Below, in pieces: positions 20,933 to 33,589 of a DNA stretch of 64,000 bases. Under the pieces are notes generated by a model, which ran no database searches, had not been told where the DNA came from, and was given only the letters and a program-made list of their open reading frames with translations. A program made the translations under genes and the position numbers. Positions within the stretch are counted from its first letter, which is position 1. The number at the start of each line of letters is the position of its first letter. This DNA is from Flaveria trinervia (Eukaryota > Streptophyta > Magnoliopsida > Asterales > Asteraceae), in the NCBI GenBank assembly GCA_025506515.1, contig CM046445.1, positions 1,514,131-1,578,130 on the forward strand, given 5' to 3'.

Positions 20933-23346
20933 ATGAGAAATTTGGTAACAATGTTCACTATTGAGGACGAACAATATGAACCCGGGCACAAAACAATATT
21001 GATGTCTGATGTCATTGTGAAGAGGAAGAGGAGCCTATTTCACAATCGTAAATGGAATATTATGGACGTTGGAGCGGTTATTTGGTTATTATTTATTCAT
21101 TTCCTCATATTATTCGCACCATTTACATTTACTTGGGGCGCATTTTGGGTTGCGCTTTTGGGATATGTTTTGTGCGGGATGCTCGGTATAACCCTCTCAT
21201 ATCATCGTAACCTAGCACACCATAGTCTCAAGTTACCTAAATGGCTCGAATACGTCTTCGCTTATATTGGGGTTCAGGCTGCTCAGGTTTTTCTTTAATA
21301 TTTTTTTTGTTTTTATAAAATGATGTCATGTGTCCTCTAAACTTGTAGAATATCATTTTTAAATATAAGTTTTAATACACAATATACAATGCCCATAAAC
21401 AATATTTAAAGATGTGTGGCATTTTAAAAGTTTAAAGGGTGATATACAAAAGTTCCTCATTCTTTAAGATATATGCATGCTCAAGTTTTTTTATAATATA
21501 TTTTTATCGTAGAGAGACCCGATCTTTTGGGTGAGCATACATAGAAGCCATCATCAATACGTTGAATCAGACAAAGATCCTCACTCTCCTATCAACGGGT
21601 TCTGGTTTAGTCATATTGGTTGGTTGTTTGATAGCAGTTACATTGTCGAAAAGGTATTTTCTTTATCAGTTCGCAAATTAAATAAAAATGAGACTTTTTA
21701 TAATAAATTTAACGTTTTATGTGGGTTGATTTCAGTACAAAGAACGCAAAAACGTGAAGATCTAAAGAGCCAACCGTTCTATAGATTCATTAGAAGAACG
21801 TATGTGTATCATATATTTGCATTTATGGCCATCATATATGCTTTGGGTGGTTTTCCCTACCTTGTTTGGGTTGTGGTAAGCTTTTTTTAACAGTGATTTT
21901 GTAAAATGTTATAAAGTGTGACTATATGAAATGTTAAACATGAGTTAAAATATTAAATAGTATAACTGACTCAAACTAAAATAAAATAATTTTGTCAAAA
22001 TAAATGTTAACTTAAAAAATATTTATTAGTTTTCTCATTCAAAATTGGTATTTGATTATTATATAATGTATACATGAGTGTTTTTCATATGTAAGAATAT
22101 TCATAGTGGATTCTCTATAAATGTGTGAGTGTATTCTTTATATTATAAAAAATAATTGTTAGTGGTTGTAAGTAAATGATAAAAAAATATACTGTTCATT
22201 TGTATATTTATGAAAACATTGTTTAACCTTTATAATTTTTTTAATATGTTTGAAACTGATTGTGAGTGAAGGAGAAGATACAGATAATATATAATAATAA
22301 TAAAGAAATAAAAAATATTATTTAACTGAAAATGAGGAATAAAATAATTCTTAGTGTAGTTACAAGGATGTGGATCTCGAATCCACTATGAATGCTCTAA
22401 GTAACACCAGATTTCGAATCCAAAGTGAATCCTCTATACACATCCATCAGTTAATTATACAACATGTTTGAAGGATTCTCTAAGGTTTTTAAAGTTATGC
22501 TAATGTGTACATGTGTGTTTTCTTCTAGTGAACAGCTTATTTAAAACATAAAATAAAATAATAATAATAATAATAATATAATAATAATAATAATTATTAT
22601 TATTATTATTTTATTATTATTATTATTATATTATTATTATTGTTGTTATAATAATCATTATTATTATTAATAAATTAACGTACAAAAATAAATTGTTAAC
22701 TATAATTCGGTTGATGGCAGGGTGTGAGAATTGCATTGACATACCACTTGACGTTTCTAGTGAATTCAGCTTGCCATATATGGGGAAATCAAATTTGGAA
22801 CACCGGTGATCTATCCAAAAACAATTTGTATGTCTTTTGAAAGTTTTGTGCATTTCAGATTCAATAACTATCTCCAACATATATAACTAAATGAATAAAC
22901 GTGAAAATCATATTAATATATTTATACTTATTGTGTGAACTGTGATATATGAAACAATTTTATAAGTATTAATTACAACACTTGTTCTAAGTTCTATTGT
23001 ATTTGTCTAAAATAGGTTATGTATATTTTGGTTCTTTTGATTCTAGGTTGAACGTGTTCTTGTCTCAATTATATTGTGATATTATTTTCTAAAAGTATAA
23101 TTGGTATTAACCCAAACCTTATGCATATGTAGTTGGGTAGCATTGTTTACATTTGGAGAAGGATGGCATAACAACCATCACGCATTTGAATATTCAGCTC
23201 GGCTTGGGTTAGAATGGTGGCAGATTGACTTTTGTTGGTGGTTTATATTGTTTCTCGAAGCAATAGGATTAGCCACCAATGTTAAGTTACCGACCGCGAC
23301 TCACAAGCTTAAGAGATCCTTTGCGTCTAGTAACAAACTCAAGTGA
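20933..23346 (+). CDS. ADS: Membrane acyl desaturase (ADS/FAD5 type), five exons, frameshift in exon 3
   Basis: Introduces a cis double bond into an acyl chain (acyl-lipid or acyl-CoA; Δ9 or Δ7 cannot be told from sequence) using a di-iron centre in a membrane enzyme. Exons: 20933-21286, 21513-21653, 21736-21875, 22721-22827, 23133-23346, all GT-AG, phases 0,0,0,2. Histidine boxes: His-Arg-Asn-Leu-Ala-His (exon 1), His-Arg-Ser-His-His (exon 2), His-Asn-Asn-His-His (exon 5). A hydrophobic span follows Asp-Val-Gly-Ala-Val in exon 1. Expected length is about 318 residues, near cytosolic ADS proteins and shorter than plastid FAD5, with no clear transit peptide. Exon 3 is 140 nt where 141 keeps frame; one G appears missing in ACGTGAAG near 21754-21757, giving a stop within a few codons. 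So either a recent pseudogene or a sequencing error. Start chosen at 20933 because a TATA box lies just upstream; 20876 and 20951 are alternatives. Confidence 0.88.
22094..22398. mobile_element. MITE in intron 3 of the desaturase
   Basis: Terminal inverted repeats of about 20 nt: AATATTCATAGTGGATTC at the left and GAATCCACTATGAATGCTCT at the right, enclosing about 305 bp of AT-rich DNA without coding capacity. GAGCATTC..GTGGATTC termini are common in plant MITEs. It lies between the exon-3 donor (21876) and the exon-4 acceptor (22720) and would be spliced out. Confidence 0.75.
22557..22672. repeat. (TAA)n/(TTA)n inverted microsatellite in desaturase intron 3
   Basis: A run of AAT/TAA repeats passes directly into ATT/TTA repeats near 22590, so the two halves are complementary and could fold into a long hairpin in the pre-mRNA. 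It lies about 50 nt upstream of the exon-4 acceptor at 22720. Confidence 0.9.
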
Positions 23347-24224
23347 TCGGGTAGTTATTAGTCGAATTTATATAGATACATTACTTGTATGGATGCATCT
23401 TTCTTGATTACTAAATGATTTGAGTCTTGCAATAATTTTAAGTATGTGACTTGTAAGTGAATCTTGTTATTTTTAAATTGGAAATGTTTACTTATCTTTT
23501 AGATACATATTGTTCTTATGGAAATGGTTTTTAATAGGATTAAAAGCTTGAACAGTTGTATTTACTTATATCTAACTAGCTTAAGTAAATCATGTATTAC
23601 ATGAGTTAAATAAATAAAATATCATTATAATAAAATATATAAAATATAAATTGATATTCCAAGATATGATATGACTGAAATTACACATTGGTAATTACTA
23701 TAAGTAATAAAACAGTGATATCAACTTTTTAAAATTTTATTGTTATTTTTTTTCAAAATAAATAAACACTTTTTTCTAAAAGAAATATCAATTTTTTAAA
23801 TTTTCTTATCATAGCTCCTAATTTAATTATTTTTTGTTTTTAAATTTTTACTTTTAAAAGACACCAACTTTATAATATATCGTATTATTAAAAAGTTTGA
23901 TGTTTAAAAAAATATTATTTTATAAAAATTATTATTTAGAAATAACATTAAAAAAAGATTTTTTTTCTTAATTTATTAAAAATATTTTTAATCTATAAAA
24001 CATTAAATATTATTATTAGTAATTAAGATAATTATTTAATAAAATAAAGAGGCAAGAAAATTTTAATTAGAATAATTGTGGTGCTATGTGCCATCGAACG
24101 TTACTTTTTTATTAGAGTAAAGATTTGAATTGGTTGTTTTCCATTTATGTATGATCCTCATTATGATAAATGTTAGTATCCCTATAAGTTTCTACTTTTC
24201 ATCTACTTATTAAAACAAGAAAGT
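23347..24224. other. 3' flank of the desaturase and AT-rich spacer
   Basis: The first 250 nt may hold the 3' UTR; AATAAAAT-like words near 23610-23640 are possible polyadenylation signals, but they are common in such AT-rich DNA. No other gene or structured repeat was recognised. Confidence 0.4.
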
Positions 24225-24775
24225 GTACAAACTTTAGGGGTATTTACATTTTCTTTTCCTAAAATCAATCATTAAATAGTTACTCAAATCAAAAAATTAA
24301 TTACATATTTTCTTTTTAAAAAATATATTTAAGAACAACAATTACTAATAAACAAAGTTATATTTTACTCATTTTATTGGAATTATTAATTTACTCGTAG
24401 TTTTACTAAAATATTTTTACACATTTCACTTACTAAGACAATTAATTACATATCTTCTCATGTTCGAGTCTTCTATAAAGAAAGAAACAACAAAATTACA
24501 TATCCTTTAAAACTTTATTTAAGAACAATAATGACCGATAATCAAAGTTATCTTTCAGATACAAAATATAATTGTCAAAAGCTATTACAATAATAAAATA
24601 TAAATATTTAATAAAAACAAGTAAAATAATTTTTAATAGGTTAATTTTAATGATAATAGATAAATATTTCATATATATGTTTTAGAAACAGAAAATATGT
24701 AACTGATTTTTAGCTTGGGGAGATATATAATTTATAGACTTAAGAAAGGAAATATGTAAAAATCCTTAAAGTTTT
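24225..24775. mobile_element. Fold-back MITE with long imperfect inverted ends
   Basis: The left end reads ACTTTAGGGGTATTTACATT, then TTCCT, TCAATCATT and ATTACATATTTTCT. The right end read in reverse gives ACTTTAAGGATTTTTACATA, then TTCCT and GTTACATATTTTCTG, so about 95 nt at each end are inverted copies. Inside, an AATTACATAT(..)TTTAAGAACAA segment occurs twice (near 24300 and 24500). No coding capacity. Confidence 0.65.
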
Positions 24776-27608
24776 TAAGTTTATTGCACGTACTTATATA
24801 TCCTTCCAAAATAATTAAATTTATAAACATGTATAATTATAAGAAAATTCATAATTGATGCGGGATCATTTACAATTTAAATTTTGAATATTTATTTTAT
24901 TAGTTTATCATTATGTTTGGTTTGTTAAGAAGCTAGTATAATATTAGAGTTTGCTTTCATTTATTATTAGTTTTTATGGATATTTGAAAATAAGAACACT
25001 GTTGTTGAAACCTTTCGGTTTAATATATCGTCTTTGATTATCAATTGCTTATTGAGTCATTTGATTGATTCCGATTCTGCATCAATAATTTATGTGCTTA
25101 TAGTAAGGTACCAAATGTTTTGGGTTAGCCTTGGCTCGAACAAAACTAAAACCATATAACTCTAACATGTCCATCACTTGTGTACTCATTTATCTTTCTA
25201 CCGGTCAAACACGTTGACAATATGTTAACATGGGTTGACAGATTGTATATGAGTTGTAATCAAGTAATCAAGTTGTAGACGCATTAAACATAAACATGTT
25301 ATATGATAAAACTCACAAATTATACATATATTTTTATTCTAAGTTTAAACAAGTTATAAAATCAACCCGTTTACTTTAGTACAAACAAAACACAATTTTT
25401 AAACTAGTTTGACGTGTTAGTCCAAACACGACATAATTATTGAAAATAACATGTTTTTTATATTTTTTAATATAGTTTTATATATTAAAAATTCTGACTC
25501 TCTTGTTTTTTTACCGTTGCTTTTGTGACATAAATTTGTTTAAATGATGACTTGATTTGATTGTTTGGTGGTTTAATACGAAAAAAATATACATTAATGA
25601 CTACATTAAATATTTTTAAAACTTTATTACTATTATATGATTTTTTCCCTTGTTAGAAATGGTTAGATGGACGAATTTAAAATAATCGTTATTTCAACTT
25701 CGGGTCAAGTTACAGATTGCCAGCCACAGAAGACAACTTTTAGAATTTTGTTATAACAAAACAATAATAAAGCCAATAGTAGATAAATATCTGAGTTCTA
25801 CCAACCCAACATGAAACATTAATCAAAAGAAATTGAAGAACATTCAATATGGCATGTGACAATTCAGAATTTGCCATTCTTACTCCTTAATTTTGGGTAA
25901 TTCTAGCCCCACAATATTATCTGTTTTCTGGGAATATACCCAACAAAGGAAATATAACATTTAATTTTAAATTGACTAATTATGTAAATAATAAATGATC
26001 AGGGGAATTACGCGCTTTGCAACGTTGCAAATCGATAAGGTACAAAACAGTAAATACTACAACCGATAATAAGTGTCGAATATGATCAATGATATGAACA
26101 CTATGATATGTTTACAAGTATGATAAGCATTAAACGATAAGTACTAACAATAATAATACAACAATTAATACAATTACAATAGGATTCATTGCTAAATTTC
26201 ATGTCTAGGTACCAAATGATTGAACAATTACTAACATAGAAAGTCTTGAACATTTTCGGCCCATAAGTTGTAACCTATTGTTGCTGCAAAACAGGAAGCA
26301 CGACTCGCCATGACATAGTTGATTAGCCATGACAACGAATATAAACATCCTTTTGCGCCATCACAACCTCCACCTGTATCAAGCTAACAACTGAAATTGG
26401 GGTTTTATTCCAAAACATTGCTGAAATACAATAAACGGTTTTGGTCAGATGTAAAGAGTTATGTTAAAGTAGTTATTTTAAAAGAATGACATAGTTTGGT
26501 GGAAAAAAACAACAATCAACTAAAGTATACTATTCCTTGTCATCTAAAATCATGAGCCAACAATAGATAAAAACATATACACGTTTCAAAAAAACATAAC
26601 TATCATTATAAGGCTTAGAAACAAAACGTTAATATGGTTGCGGGACACACAACTGCTGTGTTAGGACATTGAATATACCATGTTGGAGTGATTGTGAGTC
26701 AGAAGGTTTGGTGGCAAAAACAACAATAAACTAAACTATACTGTTTCTATTTTTAATATTCATGAGCCAAGCAGCATATACATACTCATACATGTTTCAA
26801 TTAACATAACTATTCATTGTAAGGCTTAAAAGTTATGCTTCATTGTAGGTATATGATTTTTCAATAATGGAAAATAGTAATATTCTTTAGTAAAGAATGT
26901 GTCTTTGTCTCAAATAACTAACGTTCATTATCATCAACCCAACATGATCATAATTTCCTGTAAACATAAAATTATTTATGATTTAGCAACAAACATCATT
27001 TGACTAACAGAATAAGAAACCAATAGGTTATCCATCTAATAGTATATGTGATGAACGAAGGTTTATCATCGTTAATCCAATAACTATCATCGAAAGCCCA
27101 AACTAGGAACCATGACCTCTACCATTTTCAACTAAAAGAGATCTAAGAATGTCTCATACGAACAAAAGTTCACCACCATCAACGCAACACCATCAATGCA
27201 AATCTAGAAACTAACAATAACACAAATACAATGACATCCGACCAAATAACTAAAATCCAAAATCAAACCTATCTGAAAACCTAGGGTTTACACCCCAAAA
27301 AGTGTCGGATAAGGCAATGAGAAAACCAGATACACGATAATAGATTTAACGGCAATCGATCCAACAACAGAAATTTACTAAAAATGAGAATTTGAGGCTT
27401 ATATAAAAAAGGTAAGACCTTAAGTAAATCTGGAACCATCTTAGATAAGCCAAAATTCACCATTAATGAGCAAGTACCATCACTAACACAAACCCTAAAA
27501 ACAACAAAGTTAAATTGAAAAGGAGAGGTAGGCAAATCCGCAAACTAACAACGTAAGCCCATGTCGAAATATAAACAAAGTTATTATTTATGAAACTTCC
27601 ATTGGAAG
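24776..27608. other. AT-rich intergenic DNA, no gene recognised
   Basis: The stretch 24780-25680 shows no coding signal. Between 26480 and 26830 a segment containing TTTGGTGG(C/A)AAAAACAACAAT, TATACT, ATGAGCCAA and ACATGTTTCAA..AACATAACTAT..TAAGGCTTA occurs twice (near 26490 and 26700), an old duplication of about 200 nt. Minus-strand frames (for example 84 codons at 27281-27535) have no recognisable domain. Confidence 0.45.
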
Positions 27609-28330
27609 AAACGCATCTAAATCTAAAGAGTTAATTACATGAAAGGTCTCTACAGTTAGGTCTATTTTCACTTCCGGCTTCCAGGTTTTAAAAACTACAA
27701 GAATGATCCAAAGTTTTGATAAAACATATCACAAAAGGTCCCGGCATGAACAACCATTATCTTTTTCCGTCAAATCCTTATAAAATGACCAAAGTACCCC
27801 TTATCACTAATATATACATATAATTATAATGGGCCCACTCCTCCATCCCCTTTCCCCCATCCCTCTTCTTCCTAGCACCTATCTTTGGCAACACCACGAG
27901 CAACCTCTGGCAACATCATCAATGGCAACCTCGAGCAACACTACCACCGACAACCACCTTTCACCACGACCTGGAACCAAACATCAACCACCACCACCAC
28001 TATCACCTGAACCCATCCCATTGACCTTCGCACCATACCAACAATAGAATCAAGCAACCATATTAGCTGCATCTAACTCTAGGTTATATGAAAACAAGCC
28101 ACCACCGTACCAGCCTCAATTCATCACAACCACCATGACGTGATGGTTGTGCCAGCCTTTACAAACCTGAAAACAAAAAACCTACATGCCAACGATGGTG
28201 GTGGTGTCAATGTTATTATTGTGTATAATGTAAATAAAAGAATGATGGCGGTCGAATGGGTGGTGTACCCAATACAGTGGTAGTTTAATGGTGGTAACAC
28301 GCACATGGTGGCGGCGGCAGGTGATCTTCT
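27609..28330. other. Unassigned repeat-like segment with CCA-rich low-complexity part
   Basis: Words such as GAAAGGTCTCTACAGT and AAAAGGTCCCGGCATG near 27640-27750 resemble sequences common in dispersed plant repeats. The stretch 27840-28150 is rich in ACC/CAA triplets and yields a 72-codon Pro/Thr/Ser-rich frame on the plus strand, which I do not regard as a gene. It ends where the element A LTR begins. Confidence 0.35.
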
Positions 28331-29228
28331 TGTCACACCCCAACCTTGACGGCGGAATCGTCGAGATGTGAGAGTTAAGATTGTTCACAACCACATAACG
28401 CTATATTTAAATGTAAATATTAAATTTATAAGTTTCAAAGATATTACAATCATAAGTCTCAAAACATAAAATAATCCCCAAAATAAGCAAAACGAAACAT
28501 AGTTATTTTATTCAATTATCTAGGTCCAAGTCCTAGTTTATTGCAAGCTTCAAAAGACCACCTTAAACTTGGGGATTACTTGAAACATGATAAAAATAAA
28601 GGTCAACTAAAAATAGTTGGTGAGTTTCCAAAGTTTTCATACATAATATGATAAGGTTACAAGTAGCAATTCATGCCATAGGTCATAAGTTAGTAAGGTT
28701 ATAGAACACATATCGTTACAATCAAACCTCGACTTGATTACAAGTATATATGCTTGGCTAAGTGTATTTGGTTCCCATCATGAACAAGCATACGTCATCA
28801 GGAGCCAGCAATACCTCGGCTTTAGCACCAAATAGGCTTGTCAGGCCCAAAGATCTAAGACGTCGCCAGGCGAGCAATAGTTAATGATTGCAAACAAAAA
28901 TATGTATCTCATATAAACACTTACAACACACAAATAACCATGACAAAAATATGAATTGCAAGTGCTTTACAAGTCTAAACGTTTACAAGTGCATTATGTA
29001 TAAGTAATCATGTTTCACCCCAAAATAGTGTGAAAAGATAAAAAAGGCAAGGAAAACTCACATGTCAAATAAGTATATGATGAAGATTAATAAGATTAAT
29101 ATATGTCTTTCCAAGATAAAACATCACAAGGCACACCTAAATATATAAATCTTACAAGATAAGATTAACGATTTAACATGAACTAGGGTTTCAATTTGGT
29201 ATTTGAGGTTTTTGTCAAACATCGTTAT
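28331..29228 (-). repeat. Element A LTR, left piece
   Basis: Begins TGTCACACCCCAACC, which on the minus strand is the LTR 3' terminus GGTTGGGGTGTGACA. It runs to the insertion point of element B at 29228, with the last five bases GTTAT. LTR sequence resumes at 37121 with GATAT, a four-of-five match to a target duplication. Confidence 0.75.
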
Positions 29229-31864
29229 TGTAACACCCCGAATTTCTATCTAAACGGGAGGAAAAGAAAAGTAAACAGAAAGAATAGAAATTGTGCATAA
29301 GTGGAGGGGAATAAAGTGTACAAAGTCAAAACGTTATTACTTTAAGGTTTAAAGGGGGCATGGTTTCCCATTTCTTCTTCATCTTCTTCAATCGGTTGAA
29401 AAGAAGAAAGAAGAAAGAGAATCCCCGGTTGTAGAGAGAGAAAGTGGAAGAAGCAGCTTCAAAGGTAAGTCTTCTCTTATTCGAGCTCGGTTTCAGCTGG
29501 GTTTCAAGTTCTTAACCGAAGTTCTGGATGTTCAGTGTTTGTTTTCTGGATTCAAGAGCTGAATCGAAGGTGGGTCTTGAACTTGAAGTGTGTTGCTTAA
29601 AGGCTGCTCAAGGTGAGTTTCCAGAACCCCTCTTTTACTGATTTTCAACTGATTTGGGGTATTATGCATACTAAGTAAACATTTTGAAAGAAACCGTGGG
29701 TTTACAGCCTTATATTCGAAATGATGTATGTATGTATGTTATAGTGTTGATTATGGGTTAGTGATGATGTATAGCATGCTTAGATGGCCTTAGTATGTTA
29801 GATCTGTGTTTGGGTATGATTATAATGATAATTGGGTGATGTTGATAACATAGAAAAGATTTCAATGTGTTCTGATGAACATGAACAGTGGTCCATGCGC
29901 CCAGAGGTGGCTCATGCGCCCAAACAGTGGCCCATGCACCCAGCATGTTGGCCATACGTCTAAGTGTTGGCCATGCGCCCAAGGGTTGGCCATGCGCCTA
30001 AACAGTGGCCCATGCGCCTAAGTGTTGGCCATGCGGCCTGAATAGTGCCCATGCGCCCAAGCAATTGAAACGGCTAAGTGTTGGTGATGCGCCTGAACAG
30101 GTTCCATGCGTCTGAACAGGGTAGAAACGGCCAAATAGTCCCCATGCGCCCCAGACTGTTTTACACTTAGAATTTTATGTCCATGCACCTGGAAGGTCCC
30201 ATGCGCCCAATTTGGACTTAAGGTTTTCTAAATGGTTTTAAGGGGTATTATGGGGAGATAGGCCTGGTTATTATGTGATGGCTTATGTTTGATGTGTGTT
30301 ATGCATGTATGATGTGCCTGTATGGTGATGGTGTATGTTTATGTTTATGTATATGTTCCTTATTATGTATGTATGTCTTCCCTTGGCTTTGCGTTGAACG
30401 TTAATGAATGTAATGAAAGTATTATGTAAAGTAAAGTGGAAGATAATGAAAAGGGGAACGTAATGAATGAATGCATGCATGAATAAATGAATAAAAGAGA
30501 AAGTATAGAAAGGCTTGCAAACACATGTATGAGGTGAGCGACTCTGTATCGCTACAGACTCGAAAGAGGTCCTTGTCGCGTATCCCGGTACTGTGTCAGT
30601 CTTCGGACATGAGTCGGGGGTTTGTGAGCAGGCCCGCGCACAGTATCAGTCTTCAGACATGAGTCGGGGGTATTGCATGAGACAGGATATAGATCGCGTA
30701 CTCCGGTACTATGTCAGTCTTCAGACATGAGTCGGGGGTTTGTGAGCAGGCCCCGACACAGTTTCAGTCTTCGGACATGAGTCGGGGGTATTGCATGAGA
30801 CAGGATATAGATCGCGTACTCCGGTATTGTGTCAGTCTTCAGACATGAGTCGGGTGTTTGTGAGCAGGCCCCCGCACAATATCAGTCTTCGAACATGAGT
30901 CGGGAGTATTGCATAGGACGAAAGTGATGGATGATGAGATCCGTGTCGCGTATCCCGATACTGTGTCAGTCTTCGAACATGAGTCGGGGGTTTGTTTATC
31001 AGGCCCCGGCACAGTATCAGTCTTCGGACATGAGTCGGGGATATTGCATGAGACGGGATAATGAGGTGAGCGACTTTGTGTTGCAACAGACTCGGATAGA
31101 GTTCAATCCCTGTGATTGACTCATATGGGATCTTTGTCGCGTATCCTGGTGCTGTGTCAGTCTTCGGACATGAGTCGGGGGTTTGTGAGTAGGTTCCGGC
31201 ACAGCATCAGCATTCGAGCATAAGTCGGGGATTTTGCATGAGACAAGATTCGAGTAATAAAGAGTAATGAACAAAGAGATGAATGAACGTTAACGAATTA
31301 TCATAATAAAGTACTAAACATGATCCTTGTCATTCGACCTCAGTAATCGTGGCTGAGTGCCACGAAGAGGGTAAAGTCTGACTGGATCTAGAAAGAGAAG
31401 TGAACAATAATGCAATACGTTGAACAAACGAAGGTAATGAATGTAATGACGAAGATAATAATGATATTATCTGTATGTACGTATGATGCATGATCACGAA
31501 CGATTGTAAAGTATAGAATGATTTGAAATAAAGTAAAGAACGGTTTTAACAGAGAAAAGTATGTTTTATTATAAAACTAAAACTCACTCAATGTCACTGA
31601 CTTTTGTATGCATGATAGTTGGCAGGTATTTGTTGATGCTGAGGAGTTGCAGGCATGGATGCATAAGCTACTCGGAGCATTTTGAGGCTGGCATCCGTAT
31701 TTTGACATGTCATTGTATTTTGAGATGAAAACAAACATTGTAAATTATATGTTTTTGGTTATTAGTGAAAGATTTAAATTTCGCTGCAAAATATACGTAT
31801 GTTTTAAAATGTTTTAAGTGCAATAAATGACCAACTGTGAGGTGCCCGGGAACAGGGCTTTACA
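29229..31864 (+). repeat. 5' LTR of element B
   Basis: Two tandem-repeat zones lie inside. At about 29885-30210 a unit of roughly 20 nt based on CCATGCGCC(C/T)AA and GTGTTGG recurs some 15 times. At about 30590-31260 a unit of about 120 nt based on CAGTCTTCGGACATGAGTCG recurs, with starts near 30594, 30714, 30832, 30966 and 31157. It ends GGGCTTTACA just before the primer site. Minus-strand open frames across the repeats are artefacts of periodicity. Confidence 0.9.
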
Positions 31865-31865
31865 A

Positions 31866-31880
31866 GTTGGTATCAGAGCA
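31866..31880 (+). other. Primer-binding site of element B (initiator Met tRNA)
   Basis: TTGGTATCAGAGC directly follows the 5' LTR terminus CTTTACA, the usual initiator-Met primer site of plant LTR retrotransposons. Confidence 0.9.
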
Positions 31881-32239
31881 AAAGTTTAAGTGAATTGGGT
31901 AAATATTTTGAAAAAACTAATCTTAAACAGAGAATGGGACTAAAAGGAAAAGGGATGCAAGTCCTAGTAGCTACGTGCCTAGAGGTAAAGGTTTTATGTA
32001 AACGTTTACAGTAAGTTAACGTTAACCGGCATTATGTGTGCATGTTATGTGGCTTGTGTGCTATTGTGCAGATTTAGATGCTGATGTAGTCGAGATAGGA
32101 AATGCTTGGGGTATGAAGAGTAAAGTAAGTGGCTAATCACAACTGGCCACTGTAATTAGGGACTTACTATACTTGACATAAACTGAGTTATTACCTTGAA
32201 TGACCGTGTTAGTGTTTGAATCTTATAGTGTCTTAGAAG

Positions 32240-33475
32240 ATGGCTGGTGGTAGATCTTTGAAAGCTTCACGAGGTGGAGGCGGTGGTGGATGTGGTGCTG
32301 AACCACGGGTCACAAGAGGAAGGTCTAGGGCTGAAAGGGTAGTTCATGAAGAACCCGAGACTCCTCATCAGGAGGGCGGTGATGAGAATGCTAATTAGAG
32401 GGCCTTGGTGAGAGAGGCAATTAGGGAGGAAGTGCATCAGGTCATGCAAACGATCCTACCGTCTGTGGTGACCAAAGTTATAAAGGCTGTTAGAGATAAG
32501 GAGAGACAGGAAGGGGGTAGACCTTCGGGCGAAAGGAGACGACCCGAGACTGAAACGGTTTTCTTCAATGACGAAGAGGAAGAAGAGGAGAGCCTGCGCC
32601 GGAGGCGGCACGAGGCTATAACTAAGGGGCGTTTCAACGATGCAAGCCCCCAACTTTTAATGGAAACGGCACTGCCGCTACTGCTCACCGATGGGTGAGA
32701 GAGATGGAAGCGGTATTGAATATCAGCGAGTATCGGGAGGATCAAAAAGTAAAGTTTGTTGCCCATTCTTTTGCTCTGTGCTGGTGGGACAATATAGTCC
32801 AAGCCGAGGTAGCAGAGCTATTGGAAGGATAAGATGGCCGGAGTAGAAAGGCTGGTGATTGAGGAGTTTTGTCCTCATCGTGAGATAGACAAGGTTGAAA
32901 GAGAGTTCTTGCAGCTGGGGCGGGAACGATGACACATCAACAATACACCACGAAGTTCAACGTGATCGCACGTATGGTGCCGGATCAGGTGACACCTCTT
33001 TCGCGAAAGATCAAGAGGTACATTCAGGGCTTGCCGACGTACATCCGTAGGCACATGATTGCTGCCCGACCGAGCACGTTTAGGTCGGCAGTTGACCTGG
33101 CGGGAAGATTGTACGACGAGCGAGGGGCGATGGCGATGACAGACGAAGGGGAGGAGTGAGCCCATATTAAGAAGGGGAAAGGAAGGTGAGACAATGATGG
33201 TGGATTTGTGTATGGAGTTACGGCATCGAGGGACGATGATCGGAAGAGAATAGAAAGAAAAGAGAGATATGCAACAAGTGTGGCAGAGGTCATGAGGGGG
33301 AGTGCAAGTGGGGACTGAATGTTTGTTTTCAGTGTGGAAAGGAGGGCCACAGAGCGAGGGACTGTCAAATGGCTAAACGCTACGAATGTGGCAACACAGG
33401 ACACATGAACAGAGACTGCAAGAAGTCGAGGGTAGGAAGCTCCGGTATGAGGAAGGAGAACAGAGGGTGAAGGCT
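32240..33475 (+). pseudogene. gag: gag pseudogene of element B
   Basis: The ATG at 32240 opens a Gly/Arg-rich N terminus. The same frame continues past a TAG at 32396 into a helical, charged segment (Glu-Glu-Val-His-Gln-Val-Met near 32428) with an acidic run near 32570. A frameshift near 32645 precedes the capsid core (Trp-Val-Arg-Glu-Met-Glu-Ala near 32695, Cys-Trp-Trp-Asp near 32780). Further breaks follow, then Tyr-Ile-Gln-Gly-Leu-Pro near 33020. Zinc knuckles lie near 33270-33430: Cys-Asn-Lys-Cys-Gly-Arg-Gly-His, a complete Cys-Phe-Gln-Cys-Gly-Lys-Glu-Gly-His..Cys, and a third lacking its first Cys. Not functional as it stands. Confidence 0.8.
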
Positions 33476-33589
33476 AGAGCCTTCGCTATGACCGGGAGGA
33501 GGCTAGGTCAGACTCCGAAGTAACGTCAGGTACATTCTTGCAAGTTTAGATTTATGCATCTATGCTTTAATTGTGACGCTAGTAGTAGT

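Noticed and set aside
27281..27535. 84-codon minus-strand frame
   Set aside because: No recognisable motif, no splice context, AT-rich surroundings; not distinguishable from chance.
29885..31260. Regular spaced repeats in the LTRs considered as a CRISPR array
   Set aside because: Repeats are contiguous and degenerate without unique spacers, in a plant retrotransposon LTR with two copies.
30283..31274. Minus-strand frames of 60-90 codons with repeated Thr-His-Val-Arg-Arg-Leu words, also at 35500-36480
   Set aside because: They follow the ~120-nt tandem repeats of the element B LTRs and appear in both LTRs; no gene.
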